Shown here piece by piece: positions 27,909 to 37,576 of a stretch of DNA of 64,000 bases (position 1 is its first letter; every line of letters starts with the position of its first letter). Under the pieces are notes generated by a model. That model had not been told where the DNA came from, searched no databases, and worked only from the letters and a program-made list of their open reading frames with translations. This DNA comes from Bacteroidales bacterium (GTDB lineage: Bacteria > Bacteroidota > Bacteroidia > Bacteroidales > JAFGHD01), in the NCBI GenBank assembly GCA_016939365.1, contig JAFGHD010000020.1, forward strand, positions 1 to 64,000, written 5' to 3'. Made by a program: the position numbers and the translations under genes.

Positions 27909-30900
27909 TTACACAATGGTATCCCTCTCCGGTAGCCTTCCGGAGACACCTCCACCGTATTTCAAATGATTGATAAAGGCCCACAGAGCTGTGATACCTA
28001 TTATGGCAAGGGTATAATAAACGAATGACGGGATGGGAACAGGATCACCCTTGGCGTAGGAATGGAGCCCGGATAGATAATAATTCACTCCGAAATAAGT
28101 CATCAGGACAGAGCTGTATGCGATCAAACCGGCAAAGCTCAATGCGAAATTCCCCCTGAACCCGGGGATATAACGCATATGCATTATGAACGCATAAACC
28201 AGGACCGTGACGAGAGCCCATGTTTCCTTGGGATCCCAGCCCCAGTATCGGCCCCACGATTCATTGGCCCAGACCCCTCCGAGGAAAGTCCCCACAGTCA
28301 GCATGAACAATCCGACCATAAGCGTCATTTCGATGACCAGCACCAGCTCATGTATGGTCAGATTCATCCTCTGATGGTTGGAATGGGTGCGGAACAACAT
28401 CAGTACCAGATTGAAGAAACCCAGCAGTGCACCCAATCCCAGAAAACCGTAACTGGCTGTAATGACGGCCACATGGATGATCAGCCAGTATGACTTCAGT
28501 ACGGGAACCAGGTTGGTGATTTCAGGATCCATCCAGCTCATTCCGGCAACTGAAAGGATCAGTGATCCAAGCAACGATACCAGAGAGAGTGTGATCCCCG
28601 ACCTGCCGGCAAACAGCAAGCCCGCCAGAACGGTCGCCCATCCGATATAAATCATGGACTCATAACCGTTACTCCATGGTGCATGGCCGGATATGTACCA
28701 CCTGAACCCAAGCCCGGCAGTATGGATGGTAAAAAGCAATATCACCAGAAACATGGCAATCCGGATAACCGGTCTCAGATTGACGGCAGGTCTGAGGAGT
28801 CCGATAAAACTCAATATCAGCATGACGAACCCTATCAGTCCATAAAAGCCTGCCAGCCGTCCGAAAACATTGGCGCTGTTATAGAAGACCTCAAACTTTT
28901 GCCTGGCAGCAGGCGGAATGATCTCCTGCCCGTATTTTTCCTGAAAACTCCTGATATAATCAAGATATTCCCCGGCCCGTGTCCAATCATTGTTTCTTTT
29001 CGCATTCCCAACAGCCTCCAGGTACAACGACAGCATGCCACCGACAAACAAGGCCTCCTCATCCCCGAACATCTCTCCTGCCTTTCCGGGATTCACCCAT
29101 TTGTTTTCAGGGTCATCAGGAACCGGAAACAGGTTCATGAAATCCCCGGTATAAACCATATAACAGATATTGACCCTTTCGTCCACGGCAATGACATCCT
29201 TGTCAAGTTTGGATCTTCTGGCAGGCTGCCTCTTGTAAGCCTCATCGACCAGGCTGCTGATGGCATATCCTCCCGGATGGTTTACGTTCACCAGGTCGTT
29301 AAATGAAGCATATTTCCCTTCAATGCCCAGCATCTGTTTCAGTTCTGGGTGAGAGATCCTGATCATGGGTATTTGCTGCCAGCGGACCGGATCAGACATC
29401 ATCCCCAGCATCACCTGTTCCGGTATCAGGTCATTGAAACTGTTTTTCCGGGATACTTTCCGGAGCACTTCAGAGGCCAGGGTTCCAACGGGCTTCACCC
29501 TTCCGTCACGATCCTGAAGGAGTAACCTGCCGAATTGCCGCGCATGGTTCCGGTCGACCTCCGTCACAGAGATGGTATCTGAAGCCAGAACCTTGCCGGG
29601 CAAACCGGCCAGAACAAAAAACAGGGGAAGTAATGCCGTAATCCCTGTTCTTCTGAGCCTTCTCAGTCTCCCTGAAGTCTTCAGGAGAAAGCTGAAACGG
29701 CTTTCGCGCGAGAACAGTGCTGCGATCATTCCCATGGTCATCAGGAAATAACCCAGATAGCTTACCACCGTACCCGGCATATCATGGTTCACCGACAGGA
29801 TCGTTCCCTTTTCATCCTGGTCGTAAGATGACTGATAGAAACGGTATCCCTTATAGTTCAGGACGTTGTTCATAAATATCCTGAAAGGGAAGCTTCTGTC
29901 ATCCACTGGATCGTAAACGGTCACTTCACTGGAAAATGAAGAAGGGCTGCTTGATCCGGGGTAGCGTTCCAGGATGAAATCATTCAAATGAAGAGAGAAC
30001 GGCAAAGCGATAGGTTTGGCCCCATAACCGACTGACACCTGGAAACCATTAATTTCATTTTCAACAGGATGCGTCAGGTATCCTTTTCCACCTGCCACGA
30101 AAATATCCCTTTCTTCCTGGTCAACGCGCACCCTGCAAACCAGCACATCCAAATAATTACGGTAATCATCTCCTGAAGCCACATAATCGATCCTTCCCTT
30201 AGGAAGATAGTCTTTAAGCACAAAATCCAAATCCTTCAGGGAATACAGATATCTCACCTGAAATGGGTATACCGAATCAGGAATGAACTGATTCTTCATT
30301 CCGGTGTGCATACCTGAGAACTCCACTGTATCGGAAGCCTGAAGATATAAACCGGATCCGTTTCTTGTGATACGGACAGCTTCATTCCCATCCGGCAGAC
30401 CGAATGAAAAAGCAATCCCTGAATATTTTTTGACATCTCCTTCCTTTAAAATGAAATCCTTCCTGCCTTCCGGCCCTCCGGAAACCACAAGGACTGCCAG
30501 AGGAATCCCATCCGGATCCATGACGGCCCTTTCACTTGCGGAGGGAACGAATCTTACCGGCTCCACGGAGACTTCATGATCCCCAAACTGCAACTTTTCG
30601 CGAAACCTTGGTGATGTCAGTGACGAAAACATCACCGGGCGTTCCCTCGTAATGGTGCTGTCATTTTTTGACACGCTGATGCTCAAATAGGTCCGGTCAG
30701 ATATGATATAGGCTTCTGATTCCCCTTCGCGGATTCGCATCATTCCCTCAAAACCAGTAAACCGGCTAACCGCGGCACCACCCAGGATCAAAAGAAAGGC
30801 AACATGAAACAACAGCACAGTCCATTTTTCGCGACGAACCATTCTATGTCTGAAAATACTACCTGCCAGGTTGATTGCCAGCAATAGCAGCAAAAACTCA

Positions 30901-31049
30901 AACCACCTCGCGTTGTAAACCCTGGCCCGGGCAGCCTGCGTCCCGAAATCATTCTCGATGAAAGTGGCCACAGCGATCACTACGGCAAAAAGGATCAGCA
31001 GTAATCCTGTCATCTGAAGGGAAAACAGCCATTGCAGTATCTTCCTCAT
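27909..31049 (-). CDS. Fused cytochrome c biogenesis protein ResB-CcsA (CcsBA)
   Basis: System II cytochrome c synthase that exports heme and attaches it to CxxCH motifs in the periplasm. The 1046-residue protein is a fusion: the ResB part (about 1-480: four membrane spans with a large periplasmic domain), a linker region, then the CcsA part from about residue 735 with the tryptophan-rich heme-handling motif GGVWANESWGRYWGWDPKE near residue 925. Histidines that could ligate heme lie near the membrane faces, including HTAG and LHSYAKG. Fusion is usual in Bacteroidota and Epsilonproteobacteria. It would mature c-type proteins such as the diheme protein at 56598-57761. No resA or nrfHA lies beside it. 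Confidence 0.93.
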   Translation of the reverse strand: MRKILQWLFSLQMTGLLLILFAVVIAVATFIENDFGTQAARARVYNARWFEFLLLLLAINLAGSIFRHRMVRREKWTVLLFHVAFLLILGGAAVSRFTGFEGMMRIREGESEAYIISDRTYLSISVSKNDSTITRERPVMFSSLTSPRFREKLQFGDHEVSVEPVRFVPSASERAVMDPDGIPLAVLVVSGGPEGRKDFILKEGDVKKYSGIAFSFGLPDGNEAVRITRNGSGLYLQASDTVEFSGMHTGMKNQFIPDSVYPFQVRYLYSLKDLDFVLKDYLPKGRIDYVASGDDYRNYLDVLVCRVRVDQEERDIFVAGGKGYLTHPVENEINGFQVSVGYGAKPIALPFSLHLNDFILERYPGSSSPSSFSSEVTVYDPVDDRSFPFRIFMNNVLNYKGYRFYQSSYDQDEKGTILSVNHDMPGTVVSYLGYFLMTMGMIAALFSRESRFSFLLKTSGRLRRLRRTGITALLPLFFVLAGLPGKVLASDTISVTEVDRNHARQFGRLLLQDRDGRVKPVGTLASEVLRKVSRKNSFNDLIPEQVMLGMMSDPVRWQQIPMIRISHPELKQMLGIEGKYASFNDLVNVNHPGGYAISSLVDEAYKRQPARRSKLDKDVIAVDERVNICYMVYTGDFMNLFPVPDDPENKWVNPGKAGEMFGDEEALFVGGMLSLYLEAVGNAKRNNDWTRAGEYLDYIRSFQEKYGQEIIPPAARQKFEVFYNSANVFGRLAGFYGLIGFVMLILSFIGLLRPAVNLRPVIRIAMFLVILLFTIHTAGLGFRWYISGHAPWSNGYESMIYIGWATVLAGLLFAGRSGITLSLVSLLGSLILSVAGMSWMDPEITNLVPVLKSYWLIIHVAVITASYGFLGLGALLGFFNLVLMLFRTHSNHQRMNLTIHELVLVIEMTLMVGLFMLTVGTFLGGVWANESWGRYWGWDPKETWALVTVLVYAFIMHMRYIPGFRGNFALSFAGLIAYSSVLMTYFGVNYYLSGLHSYAKGDPVPIPSFVYYTLAIIGITALWAFINHLKYGGGVSGRLPERDTIV

Positions 31050-31077
31050 GCTATTTCAGAATTTAGTATCGCAAATG

Positions 31078-31085
31078 CAAAAATA
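31078..31085 (-). promoter_or_regulatory. -7 element for ccsBA
   Basis: Minus-strand TATTTTTG, 28 bases before the ATG at 31049. No TTG at a normal -33 distance. Confidence 0.4.
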
Positions 31086-31198
31086 GGCTATTAAATCACT
31101 CTCCCGGTTCACGGCAATCGGCGGACTGCTATTGGGTTGACCAGGCTTGAATTTTTAAACTTTCCAGTGATGCATTTCATTATTATCATAGAAAGTAT

Positions 31199-31206
31199 TA
31201 ATTTTG
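31199..31206 (+). promoter_or_regulatory. -7 element for the small membrane protein gene
   Basis: TAATTTTG, 28 bases before the ATG at 31235. It supports the small ORF being expressed. Confidence 0.4.
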
Positions 31207-31234
31207 GTTTGCAACAATTCAAATCTCCCACGGT

Positions 31235-31444
31235 ATGAAATTTTCTCAGATTTGCAAAATTGCCGGTTTAATATCTGGCATCATTGCCGTTTTGTTGATG
31301 ATTGGCGGCTTGATAGGTCTCTTTTCGGGTGAATTCCTCAGTGTCAGGCGATACTCGAATTTTTTCTGGTTTGCCAATACCTTTCTTTTCCTGGGAATAT
31401 TCTTCCTGCTGATCTGGCTGGGAGATAAGGAAAAGAGCGCCTGA
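31235..31444 (+). CDS. Small two-span membrane protein, unknown function
   Basis: A 69-residue protein with two clear hydrophobic helices (about 10-29, ISGIIAVLLMIGGLIGLF, and 43-61, FFWFANTFLFLGIFFLLIWL) joined by a short loop with RRYSN, and a charged tail (GDKEKSA). The start follows a -7 element and GGT. Codon use and the two complete helices make it look like a real gene. I do not recognise a family. It is divergent from ccsBA and converges with the radical SAM gene. Confidence 0.55.
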   Translation: MKFSQICKIAGLISGIIAVLLMIGGLIGLFSGEFLSVRRYSNFFWFANTFLFLGIFFLLIWLGDKEKSA

Positions 31445-31588
31445 CATCCCTCCTTGGGGGTATTGTGGTTTTATCGCACTCCTTCTTTCCCCGGAAAGGA
31501 TTATCAAAGTAATGCCATGAGGTTGGATATAGGTCGTTTTTAGCTCCCACAGATTTGCCTTGCACGGGATCATTTTTCGGGATCCTTT

Positions 31589-32614
31589 TCAGAGTTTCAT
31601 TCCCTCGGTGCAGTTCCGGCATATCTCTATTGATGACCTGCTGGCAAATATCTGTTTGCGAAAGCGGTCATATAAGACACCCGTCCAGATTTCCCCGAAT
31701 TCAGCCTCTGAGAGGTTTCCCAGCCGGTGGCTGGCATCCTTGTCGAAACAGCATGGTACGACAAGGCCATCCCATGTAATAACAGATCCGCTCCACATTC
31801 GGTAGCAGCGGTTGGGGAGGCTGTTTTTGAAAATGTAAGATCCGTCAGGGAGCCTCCGGTACCTTGAATAGCGGTCTATCGTAGGGATGAGGTCGTTGCC
31901 GTTACGGTAGTCGTTGATCTGTGCTGTTTTGAACTGCAATTCATCCACCCCCAGATCACGGCACAGTTCTTTTGCTTCATCCAACTGATGTTCATTGGTA
32001 CGGAAAACGATGAACTGGACAATGAGGTGAGGGGTATGTGACTTCAGTTCCTTTCTGGCCTGGATCAGATTCCGGATACCATCGATTACGCGCTGGTAGC
32101 GTCCCCCAACCCTGTATGCAGCATAAGCCTCCTGGCCGATCCCGTCCAGTGATATAATCAGGCGGTTCAGACCGGATTCAACAGTTTTCCTGGCATTTTC
32201 CGGGTTCAGGAAATGGGCGTTGGTCGAGGTGGCCGTGTAAATCCTGCGTTCCCGTGCCATCCTTACAAAATCGAAGAAATGAGGATTCATGTAGGGTTCT
32301 CCCTGAAAATAAAGCAGAAGATACCAGAGATCTTTTCCTGTCTGGCGGATGATGGACTGATAAAGATCCAGGTTCATCATTCCGGTATTCCTGGAAAACT
32401 TCCTCAAGCCGGATGGGCACTCAGGGCAGCGGAGATTGCAGGAGGTAGTGGGCTCAACCGAGAGTGACAGAGGCATTCCTGCATGCCAAACCACTCCTGT
32501 AAGCCTTGACCAGTAAAAGCTTGTGACCGTAAGAAAGAGATTCCACAGCCGCCGGGGGGTAGTCCCGGCCAATATGCTGATCCGGTCCCTGATTATCCTG
32601 AAATCCATTCCCAT
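31589..32614 (-). CDS. Radical SAM protein with SPASM domain
   Basis: A 341-residue radical SAM enzyme. The first iron-sulfur cluster is bound by Cys59, Cys63 and Cys66 in SCNLRCPECPSG. The SAM-binding strand region (LLYFQGEPYMNP) and LIISLDGIGQEAY follow. The C-terminal SPASM part has CYRMWSGSVITWDGLVVPCC and the final SSIEICRNC, which would hold an auxiliary cluster. SPASM enzymes modify peptides, proteins or small molecules. No precursor peptide gene is visible beside it; the adjacent 69-residue membrane protein is not an obvious substrate. The reaction is unknown. Confidence 0.88.
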   Translation of the reverse strand: MGMDFRIIRDRISILAGTTPRRLWNLFLTVTSFYWSRLTGVVWHAGMPLSLSVEPTTSCNLRCPECPSGLRKFSRNTGMMNLDLYQSIIRQTGKDLWYLLLYFQGEPYMNPHFFDFVRMARERRIYTATSTNAHFLNPENARKTVESGLNRLIISLDGIGQEAYAAYRVGGRYQRVIDGIRNLIQARKELKSHTPHLIVQFIVFRTNEHQLDEAKELCRDLGVDELQFKTAQINDYRNGNDLIPTIDRYSRYRRLPDGSYIFKNSLPNRCYRMWSGSVITWDGLVVPCCFDKDASHRLGNLSEAEFGEIWTGVLYDRFRKQIFASRSSIEICRNCTEGMKL

Positions 32615-32708
32615 AATCTTCTAACGGGCCGTAAACCGGCCGGCGTTTTATTCCGGTCTCAGGAGACCTCAGCCGCAGACCGGATTACCGCAAAAAAACA
32701 GACGGCTT

Positions 32709-32716
32709 CAAAGGTA
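32709..32716 (-). promoter_or_regulatory. -7 element for the radical SAM gene
   Basis: Minus-strand TACCTTTG, 94 bases before the ATG at 32614. A TTG is 27 bases upstream, longer than usual. Confidence 0.35.
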
Positions 32717-32805
32717 CATTTTTGTAAGTCCATTGTCTATCATCAAACACATAATCCGGTGCATTGTTTCCGGCAGGAAGTCAAAAAAGGCGGGGCAGGT
32801 CAAAG

Positions 32806-33900
32806 TCAAATCTTGGCGGTAAGTTTTTTCACCAGCTTGAACTGGCTGAGAAATTCCTTGGCAACAATCCGGATGACGGTATAGCCAGGTATCGCCAGGA
32901 TCATTCCGGGTACCCCGGCCAGGCTTCCGGCCATGAGGATCACAAGAAATATCTCGATAGGATGTGCTTTCACACTGTTGGAGTATATCACAGGTTGAAG
33001 CACCAAATTATCGATGAGATTGGCCACCACGAACGCTCCAACCACACGGAGGGAAATATCCAGCAGGCCTGAATATATTTCGGCGCTCAGACTGCTGGTT
33101 ACGGCGATGATCACCCCCATGATAGCGCCGATGACAGGACCGAGGTAAGGTATGATGTTCATAAACCCTCCAAGGAAGCCGATGAGCAGGGCATTTTCCA
33201 CCCCCAGAAGCAACAAGCCGGATGTCAGCAAGGTGATCATCGAAATCACTTCAAGACTGAGCCCGATGAAATACCTGCTGAGTAAATTCTTGATCTCATT
33301 CAGTGCATTGGCCGCTTTCTCCTCATATTTCACGGGAACGAACAATAAAATACCGTTGAAAAACAAATGCCGGTCCCGGAGAAAAAAGAAGGTCAGGAAA
33401 ACAACAGTAAACACAGCAATAAACAGTGTGCCTGTCAGGCTGATGAGATTATTGAAAAAATTTGCAAAGGTGGCCATGCTCAGGACCGATTGCAATTGTG
33501 TTTTAATGGATGATTCAATGGTTTGGTCATCGGCAATGATATTATAACGAATGAGAAAATCCTGCAGACTGGCAATCGGAGACTGGAGATCAAAGGTGAT
33601 CTTCTCAATATCGATTCCTGCGATGGTCTCGGCTTGCCCTGCGACCAATGGAATAAATAACAGAACCAGGGAGACCATCACACCCAAAATAATGATCAGC
33701 GCAAGGACGGCGCTGAGACTATGGGGAAACTGAACATTCCGGATACGGATTCGATCAAAAAGGGACACCAGGGGATGGCCCATGAATGACAATACGCCCG
33801 AGACCAAAATATAGACCACAATATCGGAAAAGAACCAAATCATGTAAATTCCCAGCACGAAGAGCAAACCTCCCAGGATAAACTGTCCGGTTTTATTCAT
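32806..33900 (-). CDS. AI-2E family transporter (PF01594)
   Basis: A 364-residue inner-membrane protein with about eight spans. Family-like parts are VLGIYMIWFFSDIVVYILVS near the start, the LIPYLG-type segment GGFMNIIPYLGPVIGAIMG, and VVANLIDNLVLQPVIYSNSV followed by KAHPIEIFLVIL in the second half. These correspond to the conserved IPYxG and QP-x(4)-G-x(4)-HP regions. Named after the AI-2 exporter TqsA, but members move other solutes, including sodium in some. The substrate here is unknown. It is a single gene with a -7 element at 33917-33924. Confidence 0.88.
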   Translation of the reverse strand: MNKTGQFILGGLLFVLGIYMIWFFSDIVVYILVSGVLSFMGHPLVSLFDRIRIRNVQFPHSLSAVLALIIILGVMVSLVLLFIPLVAGQAETIAGIDIEKITFDLQSPIASLQDFLIRYNIIADDQTIESSIKTQLQSVLSMATFANFFNNLISLTGTLFIAVFTVVFLTFFFLRDRHLFFNGILLFVPVKYEEKAANALNEIKNLLSRYFIGLSLEVISMITLLTSGLLLLGVENALLIGFLGGFMNIIPYLGPVIGAIMGVIIAVTSSLSAEIYSGLLDISLRVVGAFVVANLIDNLVLQPVIYSNSVKAHPIEIFLVILMAGSLAGVPGMILAIPGYTVIRIVAKEFLSQFKLVKKLTAKI

Positions 33901-33916
33901 ATTCAGGATGTTTCAG

Positions 33917-33924
33917 CAAAATTA
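33917..33924 (-). promoter_or_regulatory. -7 element for the AI-2E family gene
   Basis: Minus-strand TAATTTTG, 16 bases before the ATG, which would leave a very short leader. Confidence 0.35.
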
Positions 33925-34038
33925 GAAACAATTAATGAGAGGAGCCGATATGGATGCCGCACGTTGTCTTCGTAACAGAATGATAATGAGCATAGATCAA
34001 AATCCGTCATCCGGCTCGTGGATGATGAAGCCAGAAGG

Positions 34039-34437
34039 TCATAAACAGTCTTTCTCCCAGACAAAAGCCGGCCGGAGTAAATCATGCGGCCAGAGCCGGT
34101 GATAATTCAGCAGGATAAACTTGAGCTGGCTTGTTGAAAGGGTCTTGACAATATAAACAATCACCTTGCCTGAACCGGTTTGGTCGTCAAACCATCCCTC
34201 TTCATTCACCGACAACACCTCACTGACGGGATACTGAAAAAGATAAGTCCTTGAAAAGAAATGGAAGGCTTGCCTGTCAAGCATCTCAAGGGCTTCAGCC
34301 TCCCTGAGGTACTCCCTTTCCCGGCGGTCAAGACGCTCCAGCATACCAAATCCTGAAAAATTGAGGATCACGGCAGCCGAAAAGATGACCACCGACATCG
34401 ATATCTTTTTTGTCAACGTTTTGACATTCATTTGCAT
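34039..34437 (-). CDS. Hypothetical protein with one N-terminal membrane span
   Basis: A 132-residue protein not assigned to a family. A hydrophobic segment (about 12-30, MSVVIFSAAVILNFSGFGML) is an anchor or signal. It is followed by a charged helix (ERLDRREREYLREAEALEML) and a compact C-terminal part with GWFDDQTGSGKVIVYIVKTL. The LWPHDLLRPAFVWEKDCL tail is rich in aromatics. The start could also be the third codon (MNVKT). It lies upstream of the AI-2E gene on the same strand with 138 bases between. Likely periplasmic or membrane-bound. Confidence 0.5.
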   Translation of the reverse strand: MQMNVKTLTKKISMSVVIFSAAVILNFSGFGMLERLDRREREYLREAEALEMLDRQAFHFFSRTYLFQYPVSEVLSVNEEGWFDDQTGSGKVIVYIVKTLSTSQLKFILLNYHRLWPHDLLRPAFVWEKDCL

Positions 34438-34603
34438 AATAAATCAATCGCCCAATCCTTTGCCAAAACGGGGTGATAATCTGTACCCTTCAGTCACAGG
34501 GTATGAAATTACAATTTTTTCTTCATATGGAAACTCTGGCAGTGCGATGGCTGATCATCCGGAAGAAATCCGGTGGGAACCAATAAGGTTGACCGATCTG
34601 TAT

Positions 34604-34611
34604 TAAATTTG
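34604..34611 (+). promoter_or_regulatory. -7 element for the secreted glycosidase gene
   Basis: TAAATTTG, 49 bases before the ATG at 34661. The nearest TTG (34589-34591) is too close to be a normal -33 box. Confidence 0.4.
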
Positions 34612-34660
34612 TATGTCATCCGGGAAATCTCCAGGAATAGAATAAATATATTCCAGCATT

Positions 34661-36835
34661 ATGAAAGTGTCAAAACGGACCCTGATCACGTTTATCGTTT
34701 TCGCTTCACTGTTTCCCATGTCCTCTGATTGCCAGTGGATCAGTGTCCCGGATCCCTACCTTCAGATCCACGCAGATGCGGATGATCCCCTGTATACGAC
34801 CTATTCCGCAGCTCCTGAAAGGTCACGGCTTTATGGTGACAAGGCATATAAAATGGACTATTATTCCGATTGCAATCCCATTCATTTTCAATCTGATCCA
34901 TACGGCAGGTTCTATCATCTGTGGATGATCGACAAGGTGGTAATCGATCTCACCGGCAAATACTATAAAAAACCGGTGGTCACCGCATCCTTTCCTGACA
35001 TGGCCATTCTGGAATATGAACCCGTAAAAGGTCTTCGGGTGCGTCAATGTTTCCTGGTTTACAGTTCCCGGAGTGCAATGGTCGATCTGATGATCCGTAA
35101 TGAAAGCGGACGGGAACATCTCGTTGAAATCTATCCGATTCTGGAAATGGGCAACGATTCCTTGCTGATATCAGGTTTTGATGACAACCTGAACGGTTAT
35201 GTTACACATCACCGGGAGACAAGGGAGCGGCTGATCAGTGATCTTTATGCTGCGGCACCATACCCCACAGAGTGGACAGGTTTTTTTTCTGCCGGTTTTC
35301 CGCTCTATTCCCGTGGTGGATTTCACGGAAGCATCCCGGAGTTTTATCAGTATATCAAAACCGACTTCTATGAAGAGGAACGAAGCCACGACTCTCTGAA
35401 CTTCCTTGAAGAAGGGAATGTTGATTTCATTGCACTTCACGGCCAATTTGAACTTGCCTCCGGAGCGGAAATGAGCCTGAGGTATTTCAGGTCTCTTCAG
35501 GGGTCGGATGAGCCGATTGAGACGTTGCGGGATGAAATGGAGACACTCCAAACGGTCAGTCTGCAGGATTTTCTGGACGCCAATACAGCTCTTTTCAAGA
35601 GCATACCGAGGCCTGAACTGATTACGGAGGAAGAAAAACTGTTATATCTGGGCTCGTTCAACCTCGTCAGGGGATGCATGCTTCCACCCACCGGTCATAC
35701 CAGGAACCATTATTATGTTTTTTCGAGGAATCCCATATGGGGGTGGGGTCATGGTCATCAGGTGCTGCATGAATCCCTCAGCATGCTGGCTTATGTCTAT
35801 CTCGATTGCCGGACGGCCATGGAATCACAGCGCGTGTTCATGGAGCAGCAGGGGGAGGATGGACTTATCGCTTACCGTCATGGCCCGCGTGGTCCGCAAA
35901 CCTATCCACACAAGGGTCAGCCGACCACTTCAGCACCCTTTTACAATTGGATCAACTGGGAATTATTCAGGGTTTGTCCTGACACAGCATTTCTTAAGGA
36001 TGCCTATGTCTCCGGCACCAGTTATATAGACTGGGTTCTGGGAAACCGCGATAAGGACCGCGACGGATCCCTTGAATGGGGACCATATGGTATCATTGAG
36101 AACGTCCGTGACTGGTATAATGTGGTTTTCCAGGTTTCAAAGGAACGTTACCTGGATATCGACAAAGAAGACATCTCAGATGAACTGGAATGTCTGGACC
36201 TGAACCTGATGGTCATCAATGAAATGAGATGTCTTTCATCAATGGCCGGGATTCTGGATATACCTGAGGATTCTGTTAAATGGAAGGGACTGGCCGACAG
36301 CATGTCCATGCGGATCAATGAATACATGTGGGATCCGGCATCCGGATTCTATTACCATGTGGATATGAAAAACCACAGTTTCCGTTTTATGGAGAGAGAC
36401 CTGCGCAGGCAGGAAATCATTGGCTTCCTTCCCCTGTGGGCGCAGGCGACTGATTCCGCAAGGGCCGGCCGGCTTATCAAAGCACTGACTGATACCACGA
36501 AATTCTGGAGGGAATTTGGCATTCCCACCCTGGCCGCAGATGATCCCTGGTACAGCCCCGACGTGGATTATTGCTGCAAATGGAACGGCCCTGTCTGGAT
36601 GCTTTGGGATTACATGGTGTTTGATGGCCTTCTGAAATATGGGTACGAAAACCTCGCTCTCCGCCTTGGAGAGAAAATGGTGCATGCTGCATCTGCACAG
36701 CTCAGGATCAACCACAACTTCTGGGAGTCATACAGCCCCGACAATACTGTGCTTGACTGCCCTTCCAATTACATTTGGGATGCCATACTGGCTAAGATTC
36801 TCATCGAGCTGAACCGCCTGCGGGTTGGACAATAA
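34661..36835 (+). CDS. Secreted (alpha/alpha)6-barrel glycosidase, GH63/MGH1-like
   Basis: A 724-residue enzyme with a signal peptide (about 1-23, LITFIVFASLFPMSSDC). An N-terminal beta-sandwich (to about 300) precedes an (alpha/alpha)6-toroid with motifs typical of mannosylglycerate hydrolase-like and GH63 proteins: NPIWGWGHGHQVLHESLSML, DRDGSLEWGPYG, WNGPVWMLWDYMVFDGLL and NHNFWESYSPD. Acidic residues in these (Glu in HES, Asp and Glu in DGSLEWG, Glu in FWESY) are candidates for catalysis. Substrate is probably an alpha-glucoside or alpha-mannoside in the periplasm. It is not in an operon, though a glycogen cluster lies 6 kb downstream. Alternative families in the same clan (GH15, GH37, GH94) are less likely. 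Confidence 0.75.
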   Translation: MKVSKRTLITFIVFASLFPMSSDCQWISVPDPYLQIHADADDPLYTTYSAAPERSRLYGDKAYKMDYYSDCNPIHFQSDPYGRFYHLWMIDKVVIDLTGKYYKKPVVTASFPDMAILEYEPVKGLRVRQCFLVYSSRSAMVDLMIRNESGREHLVEIYPILEMGNDSLLISGFDDNLNGYVTHHRETRERLISDLYAAAPYPTEWTGFFSAGFPLYSRGGFHGSIPEFYQYIKTDFYEEERSHDSLNFLEEGNVDFIALHGQFELASGAEMSLRYFRSLQGSDEPIETLRDEMETLQTVSLQDFLDANTALFKSIPRPELITEEEKLLYLGSFNLVRGCMLPPTGHTRNHYYVFSRNPIWGWGHGHQVLHESLSMLAYVYLDCRTAMESQRVFMEQQGEDGLIAYRHGPRGPQTYPHKGQPTTSAPFYNWINWELFRVCPDTAFLKDAYVSGTSYIDWVLGNRDKDRDGSLEWGPYGIIENVRDWYNVVFQVSKERYLDIDKEDISDELECLDLNLMVINEMRCLSSMAGILDIPEDSVKWKGLADSMSMRINEYMWDPASGFYYHVDMKNHSFRFMERDLRRQEIIGFLPLWAQATDSARAGRLIKALTDTTKFWREFGIPTLAADDPWYSPDVDYCCKWNGPVWMLWDYMVFDGLLKYGYENLALRLGEKMVHAASAQLRINHNFWESYSPDNTVLDCPSNYIWDAILAKILIELNRLRVGQ

Positions 36836-37041
36836 GATGAGGTTTCCATCGTATTTTCAGAGACAAAATACAATAGAACCCCCATCACATTCTAAGCTAT
36901 TACCCCTTCCGGCCAGAATAGGATACTAACACCCGGTAAAAATTCATCTTCAGTCCGGAAGCACTCATGACAGAGTACCGGTTATGGGCATACCCGGACA
37001 CGCGGATCGTCCGGTTTAGAATCAAAATAAACGGAATATGA

Positions 37042-37512
37042 CTATCCGAGGAAGTATTCAAACTGATTGGAGGTCGGGTTCTTTTCCCTTTTCAGTTTGT
37101 TTTCCTTCACCAGTTTCATCAGAGGACCTGAAAGGTCAGTGCTCTTGAAATCGGTCTTCAGGTTTTCGTTGCAATGGGCAACAACATCGCCCAAAGCTCT
37201 GTGGGTTTTGAAGAAATCACCGTCCATCAGGATGTCAAGGGTTTTGGATGGCCCTACTTTTCTTTTTCTCGGTCCACCCTTTGGGCCGGGTTTGCGACCG
37301 CCCCTTTTCCCGGGCTCCTTCACCTTGGCCACAACCTCAACCTTTGGTTTGCGTCCCGGTTTTTTCCTGCCCACTTTTGCAGGTGCATCGACCTCAATCC
37401 CCTTAAGCAGGGATTCCACGATCTTCAGCTGAACAGCCTCGGATTTAAATGAATTCACAATTCCGGCAAGCTCTTTCAGCTCATCTTTTAGATTACCCAG
37501 TAATTTTGCCAT
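37042..37512 (-). CDS. AT-hook-type basic protein, possible nucleoid protein
   Basis: A 156-residue protein in three parts. The N-terminal helix (about 1-40) looks like a dimerising coiled coil. The central region (about 48-90) is basic and holds AT-hook-like repeats: GRKKPGRKPK and RGGRKPGPKGGPRKRK. The C-terminal part (about 90-156) is compact: LDILMDGDFFKTHRALGDVV, DLSGPLMKLVKENKLKREKN. The last segment resembles a winged-helix wing. This layout recalls H-NS-like silencers and is common in Bacteroidota as unnamed protein. DNA binding is inferred from the GRKP motifs. It is monocistronic with a -7 element at 37569-37576 in an AT-rich upstream region, where it might also regulate itself. Confidence 0.65.
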   Translation of the reverse strand: MAKLLGNLKDELKELAGIVNSFKSEAVQLKIVESLLKGIEVDAPAKVGRKKPGRKPKVEVVAKVKEPGKRGGRKPGPKGGPRKRKVGPSKTLDILMDGDFFKTHRALGDVVAHCNENLKTDFKSTDLSGPLMKLVKENKLKREKNPTSNQFEYFLG

Positions 37513-37568
37513 ACATCAAGTTTTTAATTGAGTATTTATCACAGGTTCAAAATGAACCTTATGGATAA

Positions 37569-37576
37569 CAAAAATA
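37569..37576 (-). promoter_or_regulatory. -7 element for the AT-hook protein gene
   Basis: Minus-strand TATTTTTG, 56 bases before the ATG at 37512, inside strongly AT-rich DNA. Confidence 0.4.

Noticed and set aside
36851..36871. GTATTTT/AAAATAC hairpin between the glycosidase and AT-hook genes
   Set aside because: Seven AT-rich pairs, not followed by a T-run on the plus strand; cannot be separated from chance in AT-rich DNA.
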